A stretch of DNA of 38,263 bases from Sphingomonas sp. (GCA_025981625.1 JAICXF010000014.1:1-38263); one strand, 5' to 3'. Shown: positions 16,637 to 27,277, counted from the stretch's first letter. The notes: a model not told the origin generated them from the letters alone. Translations and numbers: made by a program.

Positions 16637-16984
16637 ATGAAAATCACGCCACTGCAGCCGGTTTCGTTCCTGTTGGTGCTGTTCGCTATCGCGAGCCCGG
16701 CCCATGGCAAGAGCGTCTATCTGTCCTGCGTAACCAACGATCCCGCGTGGCCGCCGCCTCTCACGATCATTATCGATGAGGAGAGGGGGCAAGTGAGGGT
16801 CGCGGGTGCCATGTCCAACGGCTCCTCGCCCAATCCAGCTTTCACGCCAACGTCTGTCGACTTCGGGTTTGCGTTGCGGCGTTTCCACATCAATCGAGTC
16901 AACCTCACCATGACCACTGATAATTTCTTCAACAAGTGGAACGGCGTCTGCAAGTTCAGCGCCCCGCCAAAGCGGGCGTTCTAA
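16637..16984 (+). CDS. Small exported protein, function unknown
   Basis: 115 residues, not recognised. Residues 1-24 form a signal peptide (FLLVLFAIASPAHG). The mature part contains two Cys (SCVTN and GVCKF) that could form one disulfide, and beta-strand-like alternation. Examples are LTIIIDEERGQVRVAG and VNLTMTTDNFFNKWNG. The chosen ATG lies 6 nt after GGGGGG. An upstream in-frame ATG at 16583 would add 18 residues before the signal peptide. The gene is single, in the same direction as the metallo-beta-lactamase gene 120 nt downstream. Confidence 0.65.
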   Translation: MKITPLQPVSFLLVLFAIASPAHGKSVYLSCVTNDPAWPPPLTIIIDEERGQVRVAGAMSNGSSPNPAFTPTSVDFGFALRRFHINRVNLTMTTDNFFNKWNGVCKFSAPPKRAF

Positions 16985-17104
16985 CGCGCGCTCGAGAGGG
17001 GCGAGCCGCGGTCAGCCCCGGTACCTGACGAGCTCGGCGATCTGATGCGGACCTGGGGCAACCCACGGTTGGCGCTTTCCGCCCGTGATCGTTACAGGAC
17101 CGAT

Positions 17105-18196
17105 ATGGCACCCATCGGCAGCCGCTGGCTACTTGCGTTCACGGCGTTGGCGGCAGCCTTGTCCTTTTCAGCCACCGCGGCAGCCGAAGAAATTCCAAAC
17201 AATGATAGCACCGAAGTCCTATTCCTCGGCACCTCCGCGGGGCCGGAATTGCGCCTGGATCGATCCGAGCCTTCCACGCTGCTCATCGTCGATGGACGCG
17301 GCTATTTGATCGATTGCGGCATCGGGACAGTGCGCCGGATGCTCGGGGCGGGCATCCGCTCCGAAGACGTGAAGACGATCTTCTTCACACATCTTCATTC
17401 AGATCACGATCTGGGCCTTGCAGACGTGATGGCAAATGATTTTTTCCGGCTCGGCTTTCCGGATGCCACGCATTCAATCAACATTTATGGACCGCCGCAG
17501 ACCAGAGAGCTTGTGGATGCCGCGTTTCGTTACATCACCGTGTCGGTCCGTCCCTTCGCTCTCGAAAATCCTCCCTCGCATCTGGTGAATGGCCGGCTCG
17601 CGAGTCCGTTCATCACGCATGAAATCGATCGGCCGGGCCTGGTCTTTCGGGACGACAAGATTCGGGTGACCGCTGTTGAAAATTCGCACTACGCGTTGAT
17701 GCCGGCGCGAGACCGTGGGCAGATGAAGTCCTATTCCTACCGCATTGAGACGCCGCATGGCGTCGTGTTCTTCACCGGCGACACGGGTCCGAGCGATGCC
17801 GTCACCGGATTAGCGCGAGGAGCCGATTTGCTGATAGCCGAAGCCTCGTTCCGCGATCCTGCTGGGCTTGATCAATTTCTGAGCGGCTGGGCCAAACGGA
17901 CTCACTGGACGCGTGGCCAGATGAAAACCTTCCGTGGGCATTTCGAATTCGAGCACCTGGACTCGAATGCGGTCGGACAGCTCGCTGCGAAGGCACAGGT
18001 CAAAGCGGTGTTGTTCTATCACTATGACCCGGCCGACAAAGCTGACCAGCTGGCTTATGTTCATGGCGTCCGAAAGTACTTCTCCGGACCCGTTTTCGCT
18101 CCCGATGATCTGGACGGCTACTGCCTGCGTGCGAAGGTTCTCAGACGATGCTCGGAACGCCCGCCGCCACCGACGCTCGCGCCTGATTTGAAGTAA
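17105..18196 (+). CDS. Exported metallo-beta-lactamase-fold hydrolase
   Basis: A 363-residue MBL-fold enzyme with a signal peptide (1-27, ending AAA). The zinc motif THLHSDHD gives His96, His98, Asp100 and His101. Further ligands are probable at His in ENSHYAL, Asp in FTGDTGPSD, and the C-terminal FYHYDP. The order and spacing resemble RNase Z/arylsulfatase-like MBL proteins, but export argues for a small-molecule or phosphodiester substrate over tRNA. ATG 17105 is chosen for the signal peptide that follows; ATG 17045 in the same frame would precede it with 20 residues. The substrate is not known. Confidence 0.87.
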   Translation: MAPIGSRWLLAFTALAAALSFSATAAAEEIPNNDSTEVLFLGTSAGPELRLDRSEPSTLLIVDGRGYLIDCGIGTVRRMLGAGIRSEDVKTIFFTHLHSDHDLGLADVMANDFFRLGFPDATHSINIYGPPQTRELVDAAFRYITVSVRPFALENPPSHLVNGRLASPFITHEIDRPGLVFRDDKIRVTAVENSHYALMPARDRGQMKSYSYRIETPHGVVFFTGDTGPSDAVTGLARGADLLIAEASFRDPAGLDQFLSGWAKRTHWTRGQMKTFRGHFEFEHLDSNAVGQLAAKAQVKAVLFYHYDPADKADQLAYVHGVRKYFSGPVFAPDDLDGYCLRAKVLRRCSERPPPPTLAPDLK

Positions 18197-18285
18197 GCAG
18201 TTGCCGCCGTTCCAAGGTCAACGTCCGCAATCGGTCGAGACCAGACATTGGAACAGCGGCTGAAGGCCTCGCGTTCAGATCGATC

Positions 18286-18750
18286 ATGGCCTCGCACCTT
18301 CGCGCGCTCGCGTTTCTCGCCTTCCCGCTCGCCGTCTCCGCCGGCGCCACGCCGTCCAGCCCGCTTGAGGGGCATTGGCAGAACCCCCGCCACTCCACCG
18401 TGGTCAACGTGAGCGTGTGCGGACCGGCACCGGATTATTGCGCGATCGTGGTCAAGGCCTCGGCCAAGACCCAGGCGAATGCCCGCAAGGGCGGGACTAT
18501 GCACTTCATCGGCACCGAGATCCTGCGCGTTCATCCTGCGGGCGACGGCCGGTTCGAGGGCACGGCGTTCGATCCCGAGAGCAACCGGCATGTCGACGCC
18601 ACCGTGCGCATGGTCGGGCCCGGAGTCATGGCGATAAAGGGCTGCGCGATGCTCGGCCTGGTCTGCCAGGAACAGCGCTGGACCAAGGTCGGCCGAACCC
18701 GGCGAACTTCATCGAAACAGCGGCGGAGGGCCGGTATCCGGGCCCATTGA
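18286..18750 (+). CDS. DUF2147-like exported protein
   Basis: 154 residues with a signal peptide (1-20, AVSAGA). The mature part starts PLEGHWQNPRHSTVVNVSVC and continues through DYCAIVVKAS and a glycine-bearing strand series (GTEILRVHP, GRFEGTAFDP, VRMVGPGVMAIKGC). This matches the DUF2147 layout of a small periplasmic beta-barrel with a conserved Trp and a Cys pair. The last 20 residues are basic and may not be part of the domain. No clear Shine-Dalgarno is seen. It lies 89 nt after the MBL gene on the same strand and may be co-transcribed. The function of the family is not established. Confidence 0.75.
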   Translation: MASHLRALAFLAFPLAVSAGATPSSPLEGHWQNPRHSTVVNVSVCGPAPDYCAIVVKASAKTQANARKGGTMHFIGTEILRVHPAGDGRFEGTAFDPESNRHVDATVRMVGPGVMAIKGCAMLGLVCQEQRWTKVGRTRRTSSKQRRRAGIRAH

Positions 18751-18902
18751 AGCCGGGTGCCGCGCCGCATGAACCCAAAACGGAACGGCGCTGAAACCAA
18801 CCCGCCGACATCCGCGTTCAGCTCGAGATTGACGAAAATTAAATAAAGGGGGACCTCCGCGCTGGCTGGTTGAGTAGCCATGGCGGCGGCGTAAGGTGGG
18901 GG

Positions 18903-20789
18903 ATGCGTTCGACCATTGCGATCGGGCTCGGCGCCCTGGCGTTCGCGCTGGCTTCTCGCGCCGCGGCTGACGAGGTGCCGCGGCCGGTGGAGGACATCCA
19001 GGACCTCTCCACCCTGTCGATCGAGCAGCTGGCCAATATCGAGGTCCGATCGGCATCCAAGCGCGCGGAGCCTTTGAGCTCGGCGCCGACGGCGCTCTAC
19101 GTGATCACTTCCGACGAGATCGAGCGATCGGGCGCGAGCTCGCTTCCCGAGGCGCTGCGGCTGGCGCCGAACCTGCAGGTCCAGCAAGCCGATGCAAGCA
19201 ATTATTCGATCAGCGCTCGCGGGTTCAACGGCCTCCAGGCGGGCAACAAGCTGCTCGCGCTGATCGACGGCCGGACGATCTATACGCCGCTCGGATCGTC
19301 GGTGCTGTGGAACCTGCACTGGCCGGTGCTCGAGGATATCGGCCAGATCGAAGTGATCAGCGGTCCGGGGGGAACGCTTTACGGGCCCAATGCCGTCAAC
19401 GGCGTCATCAACATCACGACGAAGGACGCGCGGGACACGATCGGCACTCTGGTCCGCGGCACCGCCGGGGCGGACGAGCGCACGGCGGCGGTGCGCGAGG
19501 GCTTTGCGCTCGGCGGCTCCGGGGCGATGCGAATCTACGCCGACTGGCACGACATGGATGGGCTGCCGGGTGGGCTCGGCGCCGACGTGAACGATAGCTA
19601 CCGCGGCTGGCAGGCGGGATTCCGCTCTGATTTCGTGACGACGGCGGACCATGTGACGGTCCAGGGCGACGTATTCCGCGACCATGCCGATAGCGGACCC
19701 GACGACGGCGCTCACGGGCACAATCTGCTCGCCCGCTGGTCGCGCGCGCTCTCGCCAAGCTCGTCGTTTCAGCTCCAGACTTACTACGATTATTTCAGCC
19801 GGCGCATCACGCTCGTCGACGATTCGCTCGAGACGATGGATGCCGAAGGGCAGTTCAACGCCAGGCTCGGGCGGCACGACCTGGTCGCCGGAGCGGGCGC
19901 ACGAACGACCCGCGACCAGTTCGTCAACGAGCTCAACGTGTTCAACCTGGTGCCGCCGCGCCGGCGGCTGTGGGTGTTCAATGGCTTCCTCCAGGATCGC
20001 TACCGCGTGTCGTCCGATCTCTCGCTGATCGCCGGCGTCAAACTCGAGAGCTCGACATTCAGCGGCTTGCAGGTGCTGCCGAATTTGCGGCTCGCGTGGC
20101 AGCCGAATCCCCGCGCCTTGTGGTGGGCCGCGGTGTCCCGGGCTGTTCGTACGCCGTCGCGGATCGATCGCGATCTGCAGGCGCTTCCGCTGCTTGCCCC
20201 GGCGCCGGAGTTCCAGTCGGAAAAGCTGATTGCCGTGGAGGCGGGTTACCGGGGCCAGCCGAGCGTCAACACCACGCTTTCGGTCAACGGCTTCGTTAAT
20301 TTCTACGACGATCTGCGCACGACCGAATTCGTCGACGGACACTTCCAGCTCGAGAACGGCGCGCGAGGGCGGACCTACGGGGTCGAGGCGTGGGGGACGG
20401 CGCAGCTCACGCCCTGGTGGCGCGGATCGATCGGGGTTTCGACGCTCTTCAAGGACCTGCATGACAAGCCGGGCCATGTCGAGCTCATCCCCCGCAACTC
20501 GCTCGGCAACGACCCGGAATGGCAGGTGCTCGGCAAGAGCGATTTCGAGCTTGGCAAGCGGCTCCAGCTGACCCTCGATGCGCGGGCGGTGGGCCGGATC
20601 AGGCAGGCGCCCGAGATCGGCTCCTATGTCGAGGCCGGGGGTGAGCTCTCGTTCGCGGCCACTCGCCGCATCAGCCTGTTCGTTGCCGGACGCAACCTGC
20701 TCCACCGGACCCACGAGGAGAGCAACGACCCCGGCGCCGCCCAGCTTGCCAGGCGGACCATCACCGCCGGGGCGCGCGCGCGGTTCTGA
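18903..20789 (+). CDS. TonB-dependent receptor, first gene of a sensor operon
   Basis: A 628-residue outer-membrane receptor. Residues 1-22 are a signal peptide (MRSTIAIG...RAAA). The N-terminal part DLSTLSIEQLANIEVRSASK is the signature of the Cir/BtuB-like class found beside signalling genes. The plug has ARGFNGLQAGNKLLALIDGR, QIEVISGPGGTLYGPNAVNG and VINITTKDA. The barrel ends in a terminal Phe (GARARF). The ATG at 18903 follows AAGGTGGGGG. Its stop overlaps the YfiR-like gene by 1 nt (TGATG), so the receptor, the YfiR protein and the kinase are one transcript. Ligand unknown. The 152 nt upstream holds an AT-rich patch, but I could not place a secure promoter. Confidence 0.92.
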   Translation: MRSTIAIGLGALAFALASRAAADEVPRPVEDIQDLSTLSIEQLANIEVRSASKRAEPLSSAPTALYVITSDEIERSGASSLPEALRLAPNLQVQQADASNYSISARGFNGLQAGNKLLALIDGRTIYTPLGSSVLWNLHWPVLEDIGQIEVISGPGGTLYGPNAVNGVINITTKDARDTIGTLVRGTAGADERTAAVREGFALGGSGAMRIYADWHDMDGLPGGLGADVNDSYRGWQAGFRSDFVTTADHVTVQGDVFRDHADSGPDDGAHGHNLLARWSRALSPSSSFQLQTYYDYFSRRITLVDDSLETMDAEGQFNARLGRHDLVAGAGARTTRDQFVNELNVFNLVPPRRRLWVFNGFLQDRYRVSSDLSLIAGVKLESSTFSGLQVLPNLRLAWQPNPRALWWAAVSRAVRTPSRIDRDLQALPLLAPAPEFQSEKLIAVEAGYRGQPSVNTTLSVNGFVNFYDDLRTTEFVDGHFQLENGARGRTYGVEAWGTAQLTPWWRGSIGVSTLFKDLHDKPGHVELIPRNSLGNDPEWQVLGKSDFELGKRLQLTLDARAVGRIRQAPEIGSYVEAGGELSFAATRRISLFVAGRNLLHRTHEESNDPGAAQLARRTITAGARARF

Positions 20790-21306
20790 TGGGCGCGGCG
20801 CGGCTTTTTCTCCTGTCGGTCGCGGCAGCACTCGTTGCGGTGTCGCCGCTGGCCGCAGAGCCGACCGACATTGCGGTCAAGGCCGCGTTCCTGCCGCGCT
20901 TCGCCCGCTATGTGACCTGGCCGGCCGCCGCCATGCCCCGCGGCTCCGATCCGTTCGTCCTGTGCATCATCGGCGCCGACCCGTTCGGCGGAATGATCGA
21001 CGAGGCCGCGCGCTCGCAGCTGGTCGACGGCCGCAAGATCGAGGTCAAGCGGATGGACTCGGCGGCCGGAGTGGACGGCTGCCAGATCGCCTTCGTTTCC
21101 GCCGGCCGCGCCCAGTCGATGGCCGCGATCGGGCGGCGGCCGGTGCTGACGGTCACCGATTCGGCGAGCGGCGGCGAGCGGGGAATCATCAATTTCACGC
21201 TCGTCGGCGGGCACGTCCGGTTCTTCATCGACCAGTCGGACGCCGCCCAGCGCGGGCTCACGATCAGCTCGCGCCTGCTCGCGCTCGCCGTCGGAGTGCG
21301 GCAGTG

Positions 21307-21307
<1 letters not shown>
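20789..21307 (+). CDS. YfiR-family periplasmic protein (DUF4154)
   Basis: 172 residues with a signal peptide (1-22, ending LAAEP). The body has the DUF4154 pattern: KAAFLPRFARYVTWP near the N-terminus, FVLCIIGADPFGGMIDEA, CQIAFVSAG, VLTVTDSASGGERGIINFTLVGGHVRFFID and a final helix SSRLLALAV. In Pseudomonas YfiR is a periplasmic protein that restrains the diguanylate cyclase YfiN. Here the next gene is a kinase instead, so the same fold may gate the kinase (inference). TGATG overlaps link it to both neighbours. Two Cys (CII, GCQ) may form a redox-sensitive bridge, as described for YfiR. Confidence 0.88.
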
Positions 21308-23052
<1,745 letters not shown>

Positions 23053-23190
23053 GCTGAGCCACCGAGGGTGCGCCGCCGACGCGAAGCGGCGTCGAAGCAG
23101 CGCGAAGAGATGGCGAAGGCCGGCCAGCGGGTCGCCGCTTGTTCGGTTGGTTTGGATGGAACAAGCCACCCAAACGCGAACCCGACTGAC

Positions 23191-23213
23191 GTCACGGGAT
23201 TCACGCCCGTGAC
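23191..23213 (-). repeat. 23-nt palindrome, copy 1
   Basis: Arms GTCACGGG (23191-23198) and CCCGTGAC (23206-23213). Read on the minus strand, it has the same core (GTGAAT) and arm ends as the copies at 26604-26626 and 27574-27596. It stands before the restriction-modification-like genes. Confidence 0.7.
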
Positions 23214-23337
23214 GGCCGCGAAAACCCGCGGAAGTTGCCAAAGTTGTGCCCTCAACGCGTACGCGCGCGCACGCGAGGGGGTCGTCCGCTTCGTCGGCTG
23301 TGTCCCGTTCCGGGCGAATCCGAGGATGACCGAAGGT

Positions 23338-23356
23338 GAAACGCAGCAAACGCAGC
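23338..23356 (+). repeat. 19-nt direct repeat, copy 1
   Basis: GAAACGCAGCAAACGCAGC occurs here and again at 33609-33627, just upstream of priA. Both copies are followed by a CG-rich alternating stretch. The role is unknown. Confidence 0.6.
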
Positions 23357-23539
23357 GATCCCACACGCGCGTGTGCGAGCGCGGGCGCGCGAAGCAGCGA
23401 TCGGACAGGAGTGGCGAAGGATGCGGACCGATGGCGCGTTCATCCGGCAGGATATGCCGAAAGGGCGGCGGTGTAGGACAGGAATTTCTTGCTCCGGTCC
23501 TTGCAAGCGCTACGCTCGCGCGGCTCGGGCGGAGGGTGC

Positions 23540-25233
23540 GTGACCAACAAACTGTTCTACGGCGACAATCTCGACGTGCTGCGGCGCAAGATCGAGAGCG
23601 GAAGCGTCGATCTCTGCTACATCGATCCACCGTTCAATTCGAAGCGCAACTACTTCCAGATTTACAACAACCAGGGCAGCGAAGACCGCGCCCAGGCACA
23701 GGCGTTCGTCGACACCTGGACCTGGGAAGACGATGCGATCAAGGGCCTGAACTACATCCTCGACATCGAGCGGCTGCAGCCGCGCGCCGGTGAGACCGTG
23801 TGGACTGAGCAGACGGTGGAGCTGATCCGCGGCCTGGAGAAGGTACTCGGGCGCGGATCGCTACTCGCCTACCTGGTCCACATGAGACTGCGGATCGTCG
23901 AAATCCACAGAGTGCTAAAGCCCACTGGCAGCTTTTACCTCCACTGCGATCCGACCGCGTCGCACTATCTGAAACTGGTGCTCGACGCCGTGTTCTGCGG
24001 GCAGGGCGGGGATTTCGTGAACGAACTGATTTGGAAGCGCGCCGATACTGTGAAAGGAAATACTGGACAGGGAATCCAGTTTTTTGACCGCAACACAGAC
24101 ACAATTCTATTTTACACGAAATCCGTTGAAAAGACGTTTTTCCCGCAATTCATGCAGTACAGCGATAAGTATATCAAAGATTTTTATAAGTATAAGGAGC
24201 CGAGCACCGGCCGAGTTTACCGACTGATCAGCATGACTGCACCTGGAGATGCTGCAAAAGGCAATCCCTTTTACGACGTAATGGGAGTTAAGCGATACTG
24301 GCGTTATTCACGTGAACGAATGCAGGCGTTCATTGAGGCGGGCATGGTGGTTCAAACCAAACCAGGTAACGTACCGCAACGGAAGCAATACCTTGACGAA
24401 GGAAAGGGCGTTCCCGTTCAATCCCTGTGGGACGACGTGCCTGCCCTTCATTCACAAGCTGCTGAACGCCTCGGCTACCCAACCCAGAAACCCGAAGCGC
24501 TACTCGAACGCATCATCAAAGCCTCGTCGAACGAGGGCGACACGATCCTCGATGCCTATTGCGGAGCGGGACAACCGTGGCGGTGGCGCAGCGGCTCAAT
24601 CGGCAGTGGATCGGGATCGACATCACGTACCAGTCGATCGCGCTGATCCTCAAACGCTTTCAGGACACCTACGAGGAGAATGGGACCTGGCCCCAGGTTG
24701 AAGCCAATATCCTGCTCGACGGGGTGCCGCGCGATCTCGAAAGCGCGATGGCGCTGGCCAACCGCAGGGACGACAAGACCCGTAAGGAATTCGAGAAATG
24801 GGCGGTGCTCACCTTCTCAAAGAACCAGGCGCGGATCAACGAGAAGAAGGGTGCCGACGGCGGCATCGACGGGATCGCTTACTTCCTCAAGGACAAGGGC
24901 GAGAACGGCAAGGCGATTTTCCAGGTGAAATCTCGCCCCGGCAATCGCGCCGACCTTGCGACGCTCAACAGCGACCGGATGCGCGAGAAAGCGGACTTTG
25001 GGTTCCTGATCTGCACCGCGCTTCCGACCAAGCCGATGCGCGACGAGATAGCGGCGGCCGGCAAATACAAGCATCCGCTGCTCAACCGCGAGGACGACCG
25101 CCTGCAAGTCATCACCGTGGCGGAGCTGTTCCCGCCTCACAACCGCAGGCTCGATCTGCCTATGGCCCGTGCGGACGCAGTCAAATCCGCGGAAGCCCTC
25201 GATGATGCTGACAAACAGGGGTCACTGCTTTGA
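23540..25233 (+). pseudogene. DNA methyltransferase-endonuclease fusion with a one-base frameshift
   Basis: The frame from GTG 23540 (GGAGGG upstream) encodes a beta-class-order N6-adenine/N4-cytosine methyltransferase: IDPPF (Asp29) first, a central target-recognition region, then the AdoMet motif DAYCG. At 24565/24566 one base is missing: the reading changes from the expected GCGTTVAVAQR to a meaningless tail that stops at 24646. The third frame, running to 25233, continues with TTVAVAQRLNRQWIGIDITYQSIALI. It then gives a domain with GADGGIDG and FQVKS, which looks like an Mrr/PD-(D/E)xK endonuclease. Restored length would be about 564 residues. The recognition region 24061-24240 is AT-rich (76 of 180 bases G or C), unlike its surroundings. 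A genuine mutation, a sequencing slip or programmed shifting cannot be told apart here. Confidence 0.85.
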
Positions 25234-26138
25234 GCGACCTGAAGCTCTTTCACCTTGCGGGAGATAACGTTGCCCAGCTTTCCGGCGGCGCGGTGAGTTT
25301 GGAGCGATCGCTTCAGAATACCTTCGAGAAGAATTTGGAGGCCTTGCTCGGTGTCCGTTTCCTTGCATCGGAACACATTACCGAGGGTGGTCGCATGGAC
25401 ACGCTCGGCATCGATGAGAATGGGACGCCGGTGATCGTCGAATACAAACGATCATCGAACGAGAACGTGATCAACCAGGGCTTGTTTTATCTCAACTGGT
25501 TGATGGGGCATCGAAAGGACTTCGAGTGGCTGGTGCTTGAGCGCTTCGGCAAGGACGAAGCAAAGAAGGTGGACTGGTCCGGCCCCAGACTGATCTGCAT
25601 CGCGGCTGATTTCACGAAGTACGACGAGCATGCGGTCAAGCAGATGAACCGCAACATCGATCTGATCCGCTATCGCAAGTTCGAAGGCGACCTGTTGCTC
25701 CTTGAGCAGCTCACCAGCACCGGCTCGCAAAACCCTTACGCAGCTTCCGCCGAGCGGGTGCCCTCGGTTGGCAAGAACAAATATACTACCGTAACCGAGC
25801 ACATGGCCAAGGCGCCGCCGGAGCTGAAAGACAGGTATGAAGCATTGGCCGCCTTCCTCACGGCGCTGGGCGACGACGTGACGGTAAAGGTAACGGATTA
25901 TTATATCGCATTCCGCCGTATCAAGAATTTTGCCACGCTTGAATTCAGGGTGAATCTCAACAAGCTGCTGATTTACGCGAAGGTGAACCCCGACAGCGTC
26001 CAGATCGAGAATGGGTTCACGCGCGACGTGCGCGGGATCGGACATTTCGGCACTGGCGACTTGGAGATAACGCTGGCTTCCGACGGCGACTTTGAGAGGG
26101 CAAAGCCGCTGCTCGAACGCGCTTACAACGAGGCGTGA
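25230..26138 (+). CDS. NucS-like (DUF91) and DUF5655 protein
   Basis: 302 residues. The N-terminal half matches the endonuclease-NucS/DUF91 fold: Asp57 (RMDTLGID), Glu71-Tyr-Lys73 (VIVEYKR) and Gln83 (NVINQGLFYLNWLM) fit a PD-(D/E)xK-type site. The second half has the DUF5655 pattern (FLTALGDDV, YIAFRRIKNFATLEF, DVRGIGHFGTGDLEI, LLERAYNEA). The start is TTG at 25230, overlapping the preceding stop in TTGA, with AGGGG upstream, so it is translationally coupled to the methyltransferase-endonuclease gene. It may be the partner nuclease or a DNA-end sensor of that unit. The activity itself is an inference from the residues. Confidence 0.85.
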   Translation: MSDLKLFHLAGDNVAQLSGGAVSLERSLQNTFEKNLEALLGVRFLASEHITEGGRMDTLGIDENGTPVIVEYKRSSNENVINQGLFYLNWLMGHRKDFEWLVLERFGKDEAKKVDWSGPRLICIAADFTKYDEHAVKQMNRNIDLIRYRKFEGDLLLLEQLTSTGSQNPYAASAERVPSVGKNKYTTVTEHMAKAPPELKDRYEALAAFLTALGDDVTVKVTDYYIAFRRIKNFATLEFRVNLNKLLIYAKVNPDSVQIENGFTRDVRGIGHFGTGDLEITLASDGDFERAKPLLERAYNEA

Positions 26139-26158
26139 GCCTCAGTCGGTGAACAGCT

Positions 26159-26497
26159 CTACTCCGCCGCCACCAGTTCGATCTTCACTCGCCTTCCGAC
26201 CAGCTCCGCCGCGCGCTGCAGGGTCTCGATCGTGACGTTGCCCGCCTCCGGATCGAGCACCCGATCAACCTGCGTCCGGCTGGTGCGCATCTGCTTGGCG
26301 AACTGGTTCTTGCTGAGCTTGCGCTCGCGCATCGCCTCGGCGAGCTGCCACGCAACGACTTCCTTGACCGCCTTCGCCTGAAACTCCTCGAATATGCCTT
26401 CCTGCGCCAGGAATTGGTCGAGCGTCGATCCGCGATGCTTGTTGTCAGCCACGTTCCACCTCTGCTTCAGCTCAATCTTTTGCGGACGTGAGCTCAT
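26159..26497 (-). CDS. XRE-family antitoxin-like regulator (HigA-like)
   Basis: 112 residues with a C-terminal Cro/C1-type helix-turn-helix: LSKNQFAKQMRTSRTQVDRVLDPEAGNVTIETLQRAAELVG (described in parts: KLSKNQFAKQM is helix 2, SRTQVDRVL the recognition helix, and VTIETLQRAAEL the following helix). The N-terminal part has FLAQEGIFEEFQAKAVKEV. This is the layout of HigA-type antitoxins and their solitary relatives. No RelE/HigB toxin gene is found on either side: 26498-26737 holds only repeats. It converges with the DUF91 gene, leaving 20 nt. No Shine-Dalgarno is seen. It could be an orphan antitoxin or a local regulator. Confidence 0.8.
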   Translation of the reverse strand: MSSRPQKIELKQRWNVADNKHRGSTLDQFLAQEGIFEEFQAKAVKEVVAWQLAEAMRERKLSKNQFAKQMRTSRTQVDRVLDPEAGNVTIETLQRAAELVGRRVKIELVAAE

Positions 26498-26563
26498 TCG
26501 GTTTTCAGATGCGCAGCATGCACTTTATAAGGTGCAACATCAAGCTGGCCCCTGCCCAGATGG

Positions 26564-26584
26564 ATCCCGGATCGGGTCCGGGAT
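26564..26584 (+). repeat. Palindrome of a second REP type
   Basis: ATCCCGGA (26564-26571) and TCCGGGAT (26577-26584) around a 5-nt loop, followed by GACG. This is the ATCCCGGA..TCCGGGATGACG element seen between many alphaproteobacterial genes. It lies 20 nt before the next palindrome. Confidence 0.65.
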
Positions 26585-26603
26585 GACGAAACGGCAAGGC
26601 GGG

Positions 26604-26626
26604 GTCACGCGAGTGAATCGCGTGAC
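26604..26626 (+). repeat. 23-nt palindrome, copy 2
   Basis: Perfect arms GGTCACGCGA (26603-26612) and TCGCGTGACC (26618-26627) with loop GTGAA. It is the same family as 23191-23213 and 27574-27596. It lies between the XRE gene and nusG, about 110 nt beyond the nusG stop. Confidence 0.75.
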
Positions 26627-26737
26627 CGCGTCGGACGGGTTCGGTTCGCTTCAGGCTCGCCGCCCCGCCGGCCGGGTGAGTGATGTCTCTTCGACGCTGC
26701 TAACGATTGCTGCGCAATCGCTTCGCTGCGCTCGGCA

Positions 26738-27277
26738 TCACTTCACGCGCTCGACCTGCTCGAACTCCAATTCCACCGGGGTAGCACGCCCGAAGATCGA
26801 TACCGACACCTTGACCCGGCCGCGGTCGAAATCGAGTTCCTCGACCGTGCCGTTGAAGGTCGCGAAGGGGCCGTCGAGGACCTTGACCGCATCGCCGATC
26901 TCGTAATCGACGCTGATCTTCTGCTTGGCGCCGTGGGCGGCGGCTTCTTCCTTGGTGTCGAGCATCCGCGCCGCCTGGGCGTCGGGGATCGGCTGGGGCT
27001 TGCCGCCGGGGCCGAGGAAGCCGGTGACCTTGGGCGTGTTCTTGACCAGGTGATAGACCTGGTCGTTCATCTCCAGCTTGGCGAGCACGTAGCCGGGCAT
27101 GAACTTGCGGTCGGACTGAACCTTCTTGCCGCGCTTGACCTCGGTGATGGTCTCGGTCGGGACCTCGATCTGCTCGACGAACGGCTCGAGCTGGAGCCGC
27201 TTCGCCTCGCTCTGGATCGAATCGCGGACCTTGTTCTCGAAGCCGGAATAAGCGTGGATGATGTACCAGCGGGACAT
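26738..27277 (-). CDS. nusG: Transcription termination/antitermination factor NusG
   Basis: The 179-residue factor that binds RNA polymerase through its NGN domain and links it to Rho or to ribosomal S10 through its KOW domain. It is recognised by SRWYIIHAYSGFENKVRDS at the start, RKFMPGYVLAKL and HLVKNTPKVTGFLG in the NGN domain. The KOW motif is GDAVKVLDGPFATFNGTVEELD, split here as GDAVKVLDGPF and FNGTVEELD. The start ATG at 27277 lies 71 nt after the secE stop, and a palindrome-type repeat occupies most of that gap. Next on the strand would normally be rplK, but an 11.7-kb insertion of other genes intervenes. Normal in length. Confidence 0.98.
   Translation of the reverse strand: MSRWYIIHAYSGFENKVRDSIQSEAKRLQLEPFVEQIEVPTETITEVKRGKKVQSDRKFMPGYVLAKLEMNDQVYHLVKNTPKVTGFLGPGGKPQPIPDAQAARMLDTKEEAAAHGAKQKISVDYEIGDAVKVLDGPFATFNGTVEELDFDRGRVKVSVSIFGRATPVELEFEQVERVK

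Larger units (their letters stand above)
23053..23539. other. Intergenic stretch without a gene
   Basis: 487 nt between the kinase stop and the methyltransferase start. I see no protein with coding character. It holds a perfect palindrome at 23191-23213, a 19-nt repeat at 23338-23356 shared with the priA leader, and several alternating CG-rich tracts. The methyltransferase promoter must lie here but was not located. Confidence 0.6.

Noticed and set aside
18840..18902. TTGACG in the AT-rich patch before the sensor operon as a promoter
   Set aside because: No acceptable -10 hexamer lies at 16-18 nt, so it was not listed as a feature.
18531..20831. Long minus-strand open frame (766 codons) antisense to the TonB receptor
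   Set aside because: Arg/Pro-rich and without a recognisable domain. It mirrors a clear receptor gene with plug and barrel signatures, as often occurs in GC-rich coding DNA.
20578..21306. Upstream extension of the histidine kinase frame
   Set aside because: It would read through the receptor C-terminus and the YfiR gene in another frame. The ATG at 21307 overlaps the YfiR stop in the usual TGATG way.
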